Origin: Falsiroseomonas ponticola
Lineage (GTDB): Bacteria > Pseudomonadota > Alphaproteobacteria > Acetobacterales > Acetobacteraceae
Reading direction: 5' to 3'
Assembly (NCBI RefSeq): GCF_016805305.1
Contig: NZ_JAERQN010000001.1
Location: 124,001 to 188,000 of the forward strand
Length of the DNA: 64,000 nucleotides
Shown here: positions 17,172 to 25,806 of the stretch, one piece after another
Layout of the letters: every line of letters starts with the position of its first letter
How positions within the stretch are numbered: position 1 is the first letter of the stretch
Position numbers and translations under genes: made by a program
Notes under the pieces: generated by a model
The model's input: only the letters and a program-made list of their open reading frames with translations
Told to the model about the DNA's origin: nothing
Database searches by the model: none

Positions 17172-17867
17172 ATGGACCTGCCCCTGGACTGGCCGCGCAT
17201 CGCGGCGGATCTCGACACGACCGGCTGCGCCGTGACGCCGCCGCTGCTGGATGCGGCCGACTGCGCGCGGCTGGCCGCGCTCTACGACGACCCCGCCCCC
17301 TTCCGCAGCCGCGTGGTGATGGCCCGGCACGGCTTCGGCCGGGGCGAATACCGCTACTTCGCCTATCCGCTGCCGGACCCGCTGCCCGCGCTGCGCGCCG
17401 CGCTCTATGCCGGCCTGGCCCCGGTGGCGGAGCGGTGGCGCCAGGCGCTGGGCGGCGCGGGGGAGGCCTTCCCGGCCACCCTCGACGCCTTCCTGGCGCG
17501 CTGCCACGCCGCCGGCCAGGCGAAGCCGACGCCCCTGCTGCTGTCCTATGGCCCGGGCGACTACAACTGCCTGCACCAGGACCTCTATGGCCCGCATGTC
17601 TTCCCCCTGCAGGCGACGATCCTGCTCTCCGCCCCCGGGCGCGACTTCGAAGGGGGCGAGTTCGTGGTGACGGAACAGCGCCCCCGCATGCAGTCCCGGG
17701 CGGAGGTGGTGCCGCTGGCCCAGGGCCAGGCCGTGATCTTCGCGGTGAACCACCGGCCGGTGCAGGGCACGCGCGGGACCTACCGCGTCGCCATGCGCCA
17801 TGGCGTCAGCCGCGTGCGGGAAGGGTTGCGCCGGACGCTCGGCATCATCCTGCACGACGCGGCCTGA
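17172..17867 (+). CDS. 2-oxoglutarate/Fe(II)-dependent oxygenase (prolyl-hydroxylase-like)
   Basis: 231-residue jelly-roll oxygenase. The iron facial triad begins with H-x-D in NCLHQDLYG (near residue 137). The conserved block [25 protein letters not shown] and the ending [27 protein letters not shown] supply the distal His and the Arg that binds 2-oxoglutarate. The family (COG3826-like) is widespread in proteobacteria and largely uncharacterised. Small-molecule or protein hydroxylation is inferred. No signal peptide. Confidence 0.85.
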   Translation: MDLPLDWPRIAADLDTTGCAVTPPLLDAADCARLAALYDDPAPFRSRVVMARHGFGRGEYRYFAYPLPDPLPALRAALYAGLAPVAERWRQALGGAGEAFPATLDAFLARCHAAGQAKPTPLLLSYGPGDYNCLHQDLYGPHVFPLQATILLSAPGRDFEGGEFVVTEQRPRMQSRAEVVPLAQGQAVIFAVNHRPVQGTRGTYRVAMRHGVSRVREGLRRTLGIILHDAA

Positions 17868-17956
17868 CGGTCTGGCCGAGGCGCCGCCCAGGGTCTAGAT
17901 CGTGCCGGCAGGCCGGCCCGACCCGGCATTCCCAACCCGGCACAGGACCGTCCACG

Positions 17957-19813
17957 ATGCCCCAGTACCGCAGCCGTACCACCACCCATGGCCGGAACAT
18001 GGCCGGCGCGCGGGGCCTGTGGCGCGCCACCGGCATGAAGGATGGTGACTTCGGCAAGCCCATCATCGCCGTCGTCAACAGTTTTACCCAGTTCGTGCCC
18101 GGCCATGTCCACCTGAAGGACCTCGGCCAGATGGTGGCGCGGGAGATCGAGGCCGCGGGCGGCGTCGCCAAGGAGTTCAACACCATCGCGGTGGATGACG
18201 GCATCGCCATGGGGCATGACGGCATGCTCTACAGCCTGCCGTCGCGCGAACTCATCGCCGACAGCGTCGAATACATGGTCAATGCGCATTGCGCGGATGC
18301 CATGGTCTGCATCTCCAACTGCGACAAGATCACGCCCGGCATGCTGATGGCGGCGATGCGCCTCAATATCCCCGCCATCTTCGTCTCCGGCGGGCCGATG
18401 GAAGCGGGCAAGGTCATCCATCGCGGCCAGAAGCGCTCCGTCGATCTGATCGACGCCATGATCGTCGCCGCCGACCCGACCGTGACGGATGAGGAGGTGA
18501 AGGTCATCGAGCGCAGCGCCTGCCCGACCTGCGGCAGCTGCTCCGGCATGTTCACCGCCAATTCCATGAACTGCCTGACGGAGGCGCTGGGCCTGGCGCT
18601 GCCCGGCAACGGGACGGTCGTCGCGACGCATGCCGACCGCAAGCGCCTGTTCCTGGAAGCCGGGCGGCGGATCGTCGAGATCACGCGCCGCCACTACGAA
18701 ACGGAGGACATGTCCGTCCTGCCCCGCGCCATCGCGACGCGCACGGCCTTCGAGAATGCGATGACGCTCGACATCGCCATGGGCGGCTCCACCAACACGG
18801 TGCTGCACCTGCTGGCGGCCGCGCAGGAAGGCGGCGTCGATTTCACCATGGCCGATATCGACCGCCTGTCGCGCCGCGTGCCCGTGCTGTGCAAGGTGGC
18901 CCCCAGCGTCGCCGATGTGCATGTGGAGGACGTGCACCGCGCCGGCGGCATCATGGGCATCCTGGGTGAGCTCGACCGCGCCGGCCTGCTGAACACCAGC
19001 GTCAGCCGCGTGGACAGCCCGACGCTGGCGGAAGCCCTGCAGGAATGGGACATCGCCGGCAAGGTCGATGACAGCGTGCTGGAATTCTTCCGCGCGGCGC
19101 CCGGCGGCGTGCCGACGCAGGTCGCCTTCAGCCAGGCGGAGCGCTGGGAGAGCCTGGACACCGACCGCGCCAAGGGCGTGATCCGGTCGAAGGAACACGC
19201 CTTCTCCGCCGATGGCGGCCTGGCCGTGCTGTTCGGCAACATCGCGGAGGAAGGCTGCATCGTGAAGACGGCTGGTGTCGATGCCTCCATCCTGACCTTC
19301 ACCGGCCCGGCGCGGGTGTTCGAGAGCCAGGATGCCTCCGTCGAAGCCATCCTCGGCAAGAAGGTGAAGGCCGGCGACATCGTGCTGGTGCGCTACGAAG
19401 GCCCGCGCGGCGGCCCGGGGATGCAGGAGATGCTGTACCCCACCAGCTACCTGAAGTCCGTCGGGCTCGGGAAGGCCTGCGCGCTGGTGACGGATGGCCG
19501 CTTCTCCGGCGGCTCCTCCGGCCTCTCCATCGGCCACCTCTCGCCGGAAGCGGCCGAGGGCGGCCTGGTCGGGCTGGTGGAGGAAGGCGACATCATCGAG
19601 ATCGACATCCCGAACCGCCGCATCCACCTGGCGGTGCCCGATGACATCATCGCGCAGCGCCGCGCGGCGATGGAAGCCAAGGGCGATGCGGCCTGGCAGC
19701 CGGCGGAGCCGCGCAAGCGCGCCGTCTCCACCGCGCTCCGCGCCTATGCGGCGCTGGCCACCAGCGCGTCCCGCGGCGCGGTGCGGGACCTCAGCGGGCT
19801 CCGCCGGAAGTAG
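17957..19813 (+). CDS. ilvD: Dihydroxy-acid dehydratase
   Basis: Third step of branched-chain amino acid synthesis: dehydrates 2,3-dihydroxy-isovalerate and -methylvalerate; cytoplasmic Fe-S enzyme. 618 residues, like E. coli IlvD. The start [26 protein letters not shown] is canonical. Cluster ligands lie in [10 protein letters not shown] and [11 protein letters not shown], and the active-site segment is [19 protein letters not shown] ([11 protein letters not shown]). The early Cys typical of the 2Fe-2S subclass is absent from [13 protein letters not shown], so this is the 4Fe-4S type. It stands apart from other amino acid biosynthesis genes. Confidence 0.97.
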   Translation: MPQYRSRTTTHGRNMAGARGLWRATGMKDGDFGKPIIAVVNSFTQFVPGHVHLKDLGQMVAREIEAAGGVAKEFNTIAVDDGIAMGHDGMLYSLPSRELIADSVEYMVNAHCADAMVCISNCDKITPGMLMAAMRLNIPAIFVSGGPMEAGKVIHRGQKRSVDLIDAMIVAADPTVTDEEVKVIERSACPTCGSCSGMFTANSMNCLTEALGLALPGNGTVVATHADRKRLFLEAGRRIVEITRRHYETEDMSVLPRAIATRTAFENAMTLDIAMGGSTNTVLHLLAAAQEGGVDFTMADIDRLSRRVPVLCKVAPSVADVHVEDVHRAGGIMGILGELDRAGLLNTSVSRVDSPTLAEALQEWDIAGKVDDSVLEFFRAAPGGVPTQVAFSQAERWESLDTDRAKGVIRSKEHAFSADGGLAVLFGNIAEEGCIVKTAGVDASILTFTGPARVFESQDASVEAILGKKVKAGDIVLVRYEGPRGGPGMQEMLYPTSYLKSVGLGKACALVTDGRFSGGSSGLSIGHLSPEAAEGGLVGLVEEGDIIEIDIPNRRIHLAVPDDIIAQRRAAMEAKGDAAWQPAEPRKRAVSTALRAYAALATSASRGAVRDLSGLRRK

Positions 19814-19821
19814 GGGCTGGC

Positions 19822-19846
19822 CTACCCCGCCTTCACGGCGGGGTAG
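19822..19846. terminator. 10-bp stem hairpin between convergent ilvD and the racemase-fold gene
   Basis: CTACCCCGCC - TTCAC - GGCGGGGTAG lies 9 bases after the ilvD stop and starts on the stop codon of the opposing gene. The strong GC stem would act on the rightward transcript; for the leftward gene it encodes the last residues. No T-run follows. Confidence 0.6.
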
Positions 19847-20631
19847 ACCGGGCCGTAGTAGCGGCGCAGCTCCTCGATCTGCCCCGGCGGCGGCTGGCCA
19901 TAGGCGCCCCGCCGGCTGGCGTAGCGCCCGCCCATGGCGCGGGAGAGGCGGACCGCCGCCTGCCCCGCCTGCACCAGCGCCATGGGGCCGCAGAGCACGG
20001 GCGTGTCCTTCACCGTCTCATGCACCCCGGCTTCCGCCAGCAGCACCATGGCGACGCCGACGGCGGGGATCACCACCTCCGCCCCCTTCGCCACGCAGGC
20101 CTCCGCCGCCGCATGGAACTGGCCGAGGATGCGGTCGCGCTGCTCGCCCGGGCTGAAGGCGGCATCGAGATCGACCAGCCGGTCCACCGCCATCCGCTCC
20201 ACCGCCACGACGCGCGTGTTCAACCCGTAGAGCGCGACGTTCTCCAGGATGCGGGAGTAGTGCTTGTCATTGGAGACGACGAGGCCGACCGTCACGCCCA
20301 TCTGGCAGGCCGTGAACAGGGATGATTCGCAGAGGCCCAGCACGGGGATCCGCGCCATCTCCCGCGCCGTGCGCAGCCCGGGATCGGCGATGTTGCCGAG
20401 CAGCACGGCATCGAAGCCCTCGGCCTCCGCGCGCTCGACATTCTCCAGCACCTCGATCGTCTCGATGAATTCGAGCCGCCGGTACTGGTCGCCGACGCCG
20501 CCGCGCTTCTCGATGCCATGCACCTCGATGGTCGTGCCGGGATCGGTCGCCTGCGCCAGCACGCGGCGCAGCGCGGCCTGGTAGGCGGGCCAGGCATCAG
20601 GGTGCGTCAGGGATTGGTACCAGAGCTTCAT
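19822..20631 (-). CDS. Aspartate/glutamate/hydantoin racemase-fold protein lacking the catalytic Cys pair (A)
   Basis: 269 residues with the Asp/Glu-racemase superfamily layout: MKLWYQSLTHP start, then FDAVLLGNIADPGLRTAREM where active racemases read C-x-x-D/P, and VVIPAVGVAMVLLAEAG where the second Cys normally sits. Both positions lack Cys (Asn and Ala/Val here), so Cys-Cys racemisation is unlikely. It may be a decarboxylase, an isomerase-like relative or a binding protein. It is the last gene of the leftward TcuA/Bug operon, 4 bases after a Bug gene. Confidence 0.75.
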   Translation of the reverse strand: MKLWYQSLTHPDAWPAYQAALRRVLAQATDPGTTIEVHGIEKRGGVGDQYRRLEFIETIEVLENVERAEAEGFDAVLLGNIADPGLRTAREMARIPVLGLCESSLFTACQMGVTVGLVVSNDKHYSRILENVALYGLNTRVVAVERMAVDRLVDLDAAFSPGEQRDRILGQFHAAAEACVAKGAEVVIPAVGVAMVLLAEAGVHETVKDTPVLCGPMALVQAGQAAVRLSRAMGGRYASRRGAYGQPPPGQIEELRRYYGPVYPAVKAG

Positions 20632-20635
20632 GCCT

Positions 20636-21601
20636 TCACTCCGCCCGGATATTGGCGCCGCGGATCACCTCGCCCCAGGACCTGCCCTCGCTGGCCAGGC
20701 GCTGGGCGAAGCTCTCGATGCTGCCGCCGAGCGGCTTGGCGCTGAGGCGTTCCAGCGCCGCGGTCATGCCGGGCGCGGCGATGCTCTCCGCCAGCACGGC
20801 GTGCAGGCGCTGCGTGGTTTCCGGCGGCATGCCGGCAGGGCCCATGATGCCCCACCAGACCGTGACGTTGATGCCCTCGATCCCCTGCTCCGCGAAGGTG
20901 GGGGAATCGGGCAGGGCGGGATGCCGCTGGCGGTCGGCGACGCCCAGCACCTTGAACTGCCCGCCCCTGATCAGCGGCAGCGCCTGCGCCAGGTTGGTGA
21001 ACATCATGGACAGCCGCCCGGCCTGGAGGTCCGTCATCGCCGGCGCGCCGCCGCGATAGGGCACATGCACGATGTCGAGCCCCGCGCGCAGCTTCAGCAA
21101 TTCGCTCGCCAGATGCTCCGTGGTGCCGGACCCGCCGGAGCCAAAGGTGAAATGCCCCGGCCGCGCGCGGGCCATGGCGATGAAGGCGCGCGCGTCATTC
21201 GCCTCGAAGGAGGGGGGCGCGATCATGACGGAGGGCACCTCCCCCACCAGCATCAGCGGCGCGAGTTGCGTCGCCTGGTCATAGGTGAGGCTCGGATAGA
21301 GATGCGGGTTCACGATGACGGAGGGCGAGGCCATCAGCAGCGTCGTGCCATCGGGCGCGGATCGCGCGACATGCTCCATGGCGATGTTGCCGCCGCCGCC
21401 CGTGCGGTTCTCCACCACCACGGTCTGGCCGAGGCGCGGCGCGATTTCCTGCGCCACCAGCCGGGCCACGATGTCCACCGCGCCGCCGGCGCCGAAGGGC
21501 ACGATGATGCGGATGGTGCGACCGCCGGCGACAGGCTGCGCCAGCGCGGGCGCGGCGATGCCGGCGGCAGCCATGCCCAGCAGGGCGCGACGGGTGAGCA
21601 T
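20636..21601 (-). CDS. Bug-type (TctC) periplasmic solute-binding protein 1
   Basis: 321 residues with a Tat-like or Sec signal (MLTRRALLGMAAAGIAAPALAQ). The mature part opens with IRIIVPFGAGGAVDIVARLVAQ and contains VVVENRTGGGGNIAMEHVA and HVPYRGGAPAMTDLQAG, the fingerprint of the tripartite tricarboxylate receptor family. It would bind a carboxylate in the periplasm. No TctA or TctB membrane genes accompany it. It is separated by 72 bases from the preceding isochorismatase-fold gene. Confidence 0.93.
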   Translation of the reverse strand: MLTRRALLGMAAAGIAAPALAQPVAGGRTIRIIVPFGAGGAVDIVARLVAQEIAPRLGQTVVVENRTGGGGNIAMEHVARSAPDGTTLLMASPSVIVNPHLYPSLTYDQATQLAPLMLVGEVPSVMIAPPSFEANDARAFIAMARARPGHFTFGSGGSGTTEHLASELLKLRAGLDIVHVPYRGGAPAMTDLQAGRLSMMFTNLAQALPLIRGGQFKVLGVADRQRHPALPDSPTFAEQGIEGINVTVWWGIMGPAGMPPETTQRLHAVLAESIAAPGMTAALERLSAKPLGGSIESFAQRLASEGRSWGEVIRGANIRAE

Positions 21602-21673
21602 CCTGGTATCCTCCCTGTATGCAACCCAGCCTGCACCGGATCGGCGGCGCCCTTCAAGCGCCGCCGCTGCCGT

Positions 21674-22255
21674 TCAGGCGCTGAAGTCGATGGCCTCCGA
21701 CGTCGTGAAGGTCGCGAAGCGCTGCAGCGCGCGGATCGCGGCCTCGTGGTCCTCCGGCGTCGGGCAGGCGCAGCAATCCTCCAGCACCGTCATGACGTAG
21801 TCGCGGTCATGCCCGTCCCGCACGCAGCCCTGCACGACGGCGACGGTGGAGACGCCGGAGCAGATGATGCGCCCGATGCCATGCGCCCGCAGGATCGCTT
21901 CCAGGTTGGTGGCGTAGAAGGGGCTCACGCGGTGCTTGACGATGTCGAAATCGCCGGGCTGGGGCGCCAGCTCCTTGTGGATCTCCGTCCCCCAGGACCC
22001 CAGCTTGAACAGCCCATGCTGCCGCGCGCCGTTGAAGATGATTGAGGTGGTCGGCGCCTCCCGGTAGTCCGGGGAGAAGCCGACGCGGACATAGCCGATG
22101 GGCACGCCCGCCGCGCGCGCCTTGGCGATGGCCTTGGCGGTCTTCGCGATGATGCCGCGGCCCTGCACCTGCGCGCCGAGCGGCCCCTTCCCGTTCGGCC
22201 CGTCCTCCGCCACCAGGTCGTTTTCCATGTCGAGGACGAGGTAGATCGACTTCAT
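21674..22255 (-). CDS. Isochorismatase-superfamily hydrolase lacking the usual nucleophilic Cys
   Basis: 193 residues from the ATG at 22255 (MKSIYLVLDMENDL). The fold's catalytic Asp lies in LVLDMEND. The segment ICSGVSTVAVVQGCVRDGHDRDY aligns with the family's GVxT-x-x-C-V motif but has Val where the nucleophilic Cys of amidases stands; a Cys occurs 4 residues later. True isochorismatases also lack this Cys, so an ether-hydrolase-like activity, a shifted nucleophile or loss of activity are all possible. It belongs to the leftward TcuA/Bug operon. Confidence 0.78.
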   Translation of the reverse strand: MKSIYLVLDMENDLVAEDGPNGKGPLGAQVQGRGIIAKTAKAIAKARAAGVPIGYVRVGFSPDYREAPTTSIIFNGARQHGLFKLGSWGTEIHKELAPQPGDFDIVKHRVSPFYATNLEAILRAHGIGRIICSGVSTVAVVQGCVRDGHDRDYVMTVLEDCCACPTPEDHEAAIRALQRFATFTTSEAIDFSA

Positions 22256-22272
22256 TCTGCGTGTTCCTGTCT

Positions 22273-23241
22273 TCAGTCGTCGAGCTTGATGCCCAGGCGT
22301 TCGACGCGCGCGCGCCACACCGCGTCATCCTCCGCCAGGTAGCTGATGAAGCGCGCGCGATCCTGCGTATCCGCCAGCAGCCCGTTGGGCGTCAGGAATT
22401 CCAGCGCGGCCGGCGTGCGGACGAAGGCCTGGGTTTCCTGCGCGATGCGCTCCGCGATCGCCACCGGCGTGCCGGGCGGTGCGAGGATGGCGAGCCAGAG
22501 GTCGCCGGCCAGGTTGATGCCCTGTTCGGTCAAGGTCGGCACATCGGGGATGGCGGAGAAGCGCTGCGCCGTCGCGACGCCCAGGATGGGCAGGCGCCCC
22601 TGCTGGCCGATGGCGACCGCGACCGGCAGCATCATCGCATCCACCTGGTCGCCCAGCAGCGCCTGCACGGCCGGCGCGGCGCCCTGGAAGGGGATGTGCT
22701 GCATCTCCACCCGCGTCTCGAACTTCATCGTCTCCATCATCACCTGCGAGGTGCTGGCCACACCCCAGGAGGCGAAGGTGAGCGGGTTGGAGGCGCGCGA
22801 GCGCGCCAGCGCGACGAAATCCTGCGCGTTCTTCGGGCCAAGCCCCGGCCGCGTGACGAGCGAGAAGACGAGGCGCGCCACGGCGGAAACGGGCACGAAG
22901 CTCTGCGGCTGGTAGGGCAGGCGGCGATAGACCACGGGGTTCACGGAATGCGTGTCCGCCGTGGTGAAGATCAGCGTCTGCCCATCCGGCGCCGCCTGCT
23001 GCACCGCCTGGCTGCCGAGGATGCCATTGGCGCCCGGCCGGTTCTCCACCACCACCGGCTGGCCGAGCCGCGTGGTGAGTTCCCGCGCGACCCAGCGCGC
23101 GACCAGGTCCGTCGCGCCCCCCGGCGGATAGGCAACGACCAGCCGCACGGGCCGCGTCGGCGCCCAGCCCTGGGCCAGCGCGACCCCCGGCAGGATGGCA
23201 GGGGCCGCGAGCAGGAGCGCGCGGCGAGAGAGCGTGGTCAT
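22273..23241 (-). CDS. Bug-type (TctC) periplasmic solute-binding protein 2
   Basis: 322 residues from the ATG at 23241, which is preceded by GAAGGGG; an ATG 5 codons upstream overlaps the previous stop and has no such site. Signal peptide TLSRRALLLAAPAILPGVALAQ; the mature N-terminus VRLVVAYPPGGATDLVARWVARE and VVVENRPGANG mark the family. Ligand unknown. It is one of three Bug genes in this operon and only moderately similar to its neighbours, so probably not a recent duplicate. Confidence 0.92.
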   Translation of the reverse strand: MTTLSRRALLLAAPAILPGVALAQGWAPTRPVRLVVAYPPGGATDLVARWVARELTTRLGQPVVVENRPGANGILGSQAVQQAAPDGQTLIFTTADTHSVNPVVYRRLPYQPQSFVPVSAVARLVFSLVTRPGLGPKNAQDFVALARSRASNPLTFASWGVASTSQVMMETMKFETRVEMQHIPFQGAAPAVQALLGDQVDAMMLPVAVAIGQQGRLPILGVATAQRFSAIPDVPTLTEQGINLAGDLWLAILAPPGTPVAIAERIAQETQAFVRTPAALEFLTPNGLLADTQDRARFISYLAEDDAVWRARVERLGIKLDD

Positions 23242-23252
23242 GGCGTTCCCCT

Positions 23253-24224
23253 TCATTCGGCGGTGATGCGTGCGGTGCGGATCAGCTCGCCCGTCTCGTC
23301 CAGCTTGCGGGCGATGTAGTCGCGGAAGGCGGCGGGCGGGCCGCCGGCGGGTTCGATGCCGAGGCCCGCGAGCCGCGCCGTCATCGCGGGTTCCGCGATG
23401 CCCGCATTGATCGCGGCATTCATGGCCGCCAGCGCCGCGGCCGGAATGCCGGCGCGGGCGAAAAGGCCGAACCAGGAGGTGCTCTCATAGCCCGGCACGC
23501 CGGCCTCGCTCACCGTCGGCACGCCGGGCAGCAGGGCGGAGCGCGTGGCGGCACCGATGGCGATGGTGCGCAGCTCGCCCCCCGTCAGATAGGCCTGGAC
23601 GGAGGGGTAGTTCTCGAACATCGCATCGAGCCGCCCGCCGATGATATCGGTGGCGGCGGGCGCGGTACCGCGATAGGGCACATGCGTGAGGTCCACGCCC
23701 GCGCGCCACTTGAACAGCTCCCCCGACAGATGCGCGAAGGACCCGATGCCGGCGGAACCGTAGGTGAGGCGGCCGGGGCTCGATTTCGCCGCGGCGATGA
23801 GGTCCGCGAGGTTGCGGATCGGGCTGTCCCGCCGCACCACCACCACGGCCGGGCTGGCGCCGACGAAGGCCACGGGCTCGAAATCCCGCAGCGGCTGGTA
23901 GGGGATGCGGGGCTGGAGGTGCGGGTTGATGGTGATGGGCCCCGGCGTGCCGGCCATCAGCGTATAGCCATCGGCGGGCGCATCCAGCACGCGCTGCGCG
24001 CCGATGGTGCCGCCGGCGCCGGTGATGTTCTCCGCCACCGTCGCCTGGCCGAGCTTCTCCGTCAGGATCTGCGCGCAGAGCCGCGCGAGGATATCCGTGC
24101 TGCCGCCGGCCGCGAAGGGAATGACGATGCGCAGGCCGCGCGTGGGGAAGCGTTCCTGCGCGGTGGCGCCCCGCGCCAGCGCCGCGCCGGTCGCGATGCC
24201 CAGAAGGGTGCGCCGTTCCATCAT
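23253..24224 (-). CDS. Bug-type (TctC) periplasmic solute-binding protein 3
   Basis: 323 residues: a signal peptide (ERRTLLGIATGAALARGATAQ) followed by LRIVIPFAAGGSTDILARLCAQ, AENITGAGGTIGAQ and HVPYRGTAPAATDIIGGRLD, all typical of TctC-type receptors. It is next to another Bug gene and 27 bases after a racemase-fold gene. Without TctAB partners nearby, it must use membrane components encoded elsewhere or act as a sensor. Confidence 0.93.
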   Translation of the reverse strand: MMERRTLLGIATGAALARGATAQERFPTRGLRIVIPFAAGGSTDILARLCAQILTEKLGQATVAENITGAGGTIGAQRVLDAPADGYTLMAGTPGPITINPHLQPRIPYQPLRDFEPVAFVGASPAVVVVRRDSPIRNLADLIAAAKSSPGRLTYGSAGIGSFAHLSGELFKWRAGVDLTHVPYRGTAPAATDIIGGRLDAMFENYPSVQAYLTGGELRTIAIGAATRSALLPGVPTVSEAGVPGYESTSWFGLFARAGIPAAALAAMNAAINAGIAEPAMTARLAGLGIEPAGGPPAAFRDYIARKLDETGELIRTARITAE

Positions 24225-24251
24225 GCCTCGTTTCCTCCCCCTTGTTGTCGT

Positions 24252-25058
24252 TCAGCCGCCGAGGCGGTCGATGCCGTAGAATTTCAGCAGCTCCTTGACC
24301 CGCGCGCGGGGCGGCTGTGCCTGGAAGTAGCCGCGGCGGCTGGGCTTCGCGCCGGTGATGCGCCGCATGCCGACCATCATCTCCGCCGCCTTCACCGTCG
24401 CCGTCACGGGGTCCAGCACCGGCACGCCATCCACCGCCGTCACGCCGGCCTTGGACAGCAGCAGGCAGAGCGGCGCCTCGCCCGGGATGATCACATCCGC
24501 GCCGCGCGCGATCAGCGCCCGCGCATCGGCGTGGAAGCGTGCCACCACCTCCGCCGGATCGCCGGCATAGGCGGCCAGCACATCGTTGAAGGTGAAGGAG
24601 ACGGGCTGCGCGCCGACGAAGCGGGAGGTGAGCCCCATCCGCTCCACATTGCGCTCCACCGTCCCCGCCATGCCGTGGATGAAGAGCAGCACGCCGATCC
24701 TCTGGCCGAGCATGGAGGCCGCGAGCATCGCGCTTTCGCCGTAGCCGACGACGGGGATGTCCACCAGGCTGCGGATTTCCATCAGGGATGGCTCGGGCAG
24801 TGTCATCATCGCGAAGGCGTCGAAGCCCTGTTCCTCCGCCGCGATGGCGCCGAGCACGAATTGCTGGCTGTGCAGGGTCTGGAAGTAGTGGAAGCTGATG
24901 TCGTTGCCGGGATATTCCGTGAGGTAGGTCTCGGGATGCATGCCATGCATCACCACCTCCGTCCCCGGCGCGGCGGCGCGCGCGAGATGCGCCGCCATCG
25001 CCTCCGCATAGGCGGGCAGGTTCTGCAGCACGGTGAAGCTGTGGTGCCAGATTTTCAT
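24252..25058 (-). CDS. Aspartate/glutamate/hydantoin racemase-fold protein lacking the catalytic Cys pair (B)
   Basis: 268 residues from the ATG at 25058 (MKIWHHSFTVLQNLPAY), 4 bases after the SDR stop. Same fold and same opening (MK-W) as the protein at 19822, but clearly diverged. The expected first Cys position reads FAMMTLPEPSLMEIR and the second VIIPGEAPLCLLL, with no Cys at the catalytic site. C-terminal segments of A and B agree (RRGAYGQPPPGQ and RRGYFQAQPPRA), suggesting that both belong to one subfamily with a non-racemase reaction. Confidence 0.74.
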   Translation of the reverse strand: MKIWHHSFTVLQNLPAYAEAMAAHLARAAAPGTEVVMHGMHPETYLTEYPGNDISFHYFQTLHSQQFVLGAIAAEEQGFDAFAMMTLPEPSLMEIRSLVDIPVVGYGESAMLAASMLGQRIGVLLFIHGMAGTVERNVERMGLTSRFVGAQPVSFTFNDVLAAYAGDPAEVVARFHADARALIARGADVIIPGEAPLCLLLSKAGVTAVDGVPVLDPVTATVKAAEMMVGMRRITGAKPSRRGYFQAQPPRARVKELLKFYGIDRLGG

Positions 25059-25062
25059 CGGT

Positions 25063-25806
25063 TCAGTCGCTCCACATGCCGCCATTGATGTCCAGCACTT
25101 CGCCGGTGATGAAGCCCGTGTCGGGGCCTGCGAGGAAGGCGATGGCAGCCGCCACCTCCTCCGCCCTTCCCATGCGACCCACGGGGATCAGCGCCTGCAG
25201 CGCCGCCGGGAAATTCGTCGTCATGGCGGAGGCGATGGGCCCCGGCGCCACCGCATTCACCGTGATGCCATCGGCGGCGAGTTCGCGCGCCAGGAAGGCC
25301 GTCATCGCATGCACGCCGGCCTTGGAGACGCCATAGGCCACGTTGCTCGCGCGGTCCTGTTCCGCCGCGTCGATCCAGGGGCGCGCATTGCCGCCATTCT
25401 TGCCGATGATGGAGCCGATATTGATGATGCGCCCGTGGCGGTTGGCGCGCATGGCGGGAATCACCGCCTGGCAGCAGAGGAAGCTGCCCTTCAGGTTCAC
25501 CGCCATCACGCGGTCCCACTCCGCTTCCGGCAGCGTCGCCGCCGCGCCCATGGAAACGGTGCCCGCGACATTGACCAGGATGTCGAGCCGCCCGAACTCC
25601 GCGACGACGCGATCCACCATGGCGCGCACCTGCGCGGAATCCGTGACGTCCACGGCCAGGTTCAGCGCACCCTCCACCGCCGGCGCCGCGCGATCCGCCA
25701 GCGCCAGCCGCGCGCCGCGCGCGGCCAGGGCGCGCGCCGTCGCGCCGCCGATGCCGCCCGCGGCGCCCGTCACCAGCGCGACGCGGCCCTGCAGCGTCGC
25801 CGTCAC
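25063..25806 (-). CDS. Short-chain dehydrogenase/reductase
   Basis: 247-residue classical SDR: the cofactor loop is TGAAGGIG, the structural motif NVAG, the catalytic Ser in NIGSIIG and Tyr/Lys in YGVSKAG, followed by the VAPGPI loop and the C-terminal INGGMW. The Asp after the second strand suggests NAD(H) preference. It overlaps the TcuA-like gene by ATGA and would oxidise or reduce an intermediate of that operon's pathway; the substrate is not evident. Confidence 0.9.
   Translation of the reverse strand: MTATLQGRVALVTGAAGGIGGATARALAARGARLALADRAAPAVEGALNLAVDVTDSAQVRAMVDRVVAEFGRLDILVNVAGTVSMGAAATLPEAEWDRVMAVNLKGSFLCCQAVIPAMRANRHGRIINIGSIIGKNGGNARPWIDAAEQDRASNVAYGVSKAGVHAMTAFLARELAADGITVNAVAPGPIASAMTTNFPAALQALIPVGRMGRAEEVAAAIAFLAGPDTGFITGEVLDINGGMWSD

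Noticed and set aside
17138..17956. N-terminal extension of ilvD by 273 codons
   Set aside because: It overlaps the 2-oxoglutarate oxygenase gene in another frame, and IlvD homology starts exactly at the ATG 17957.
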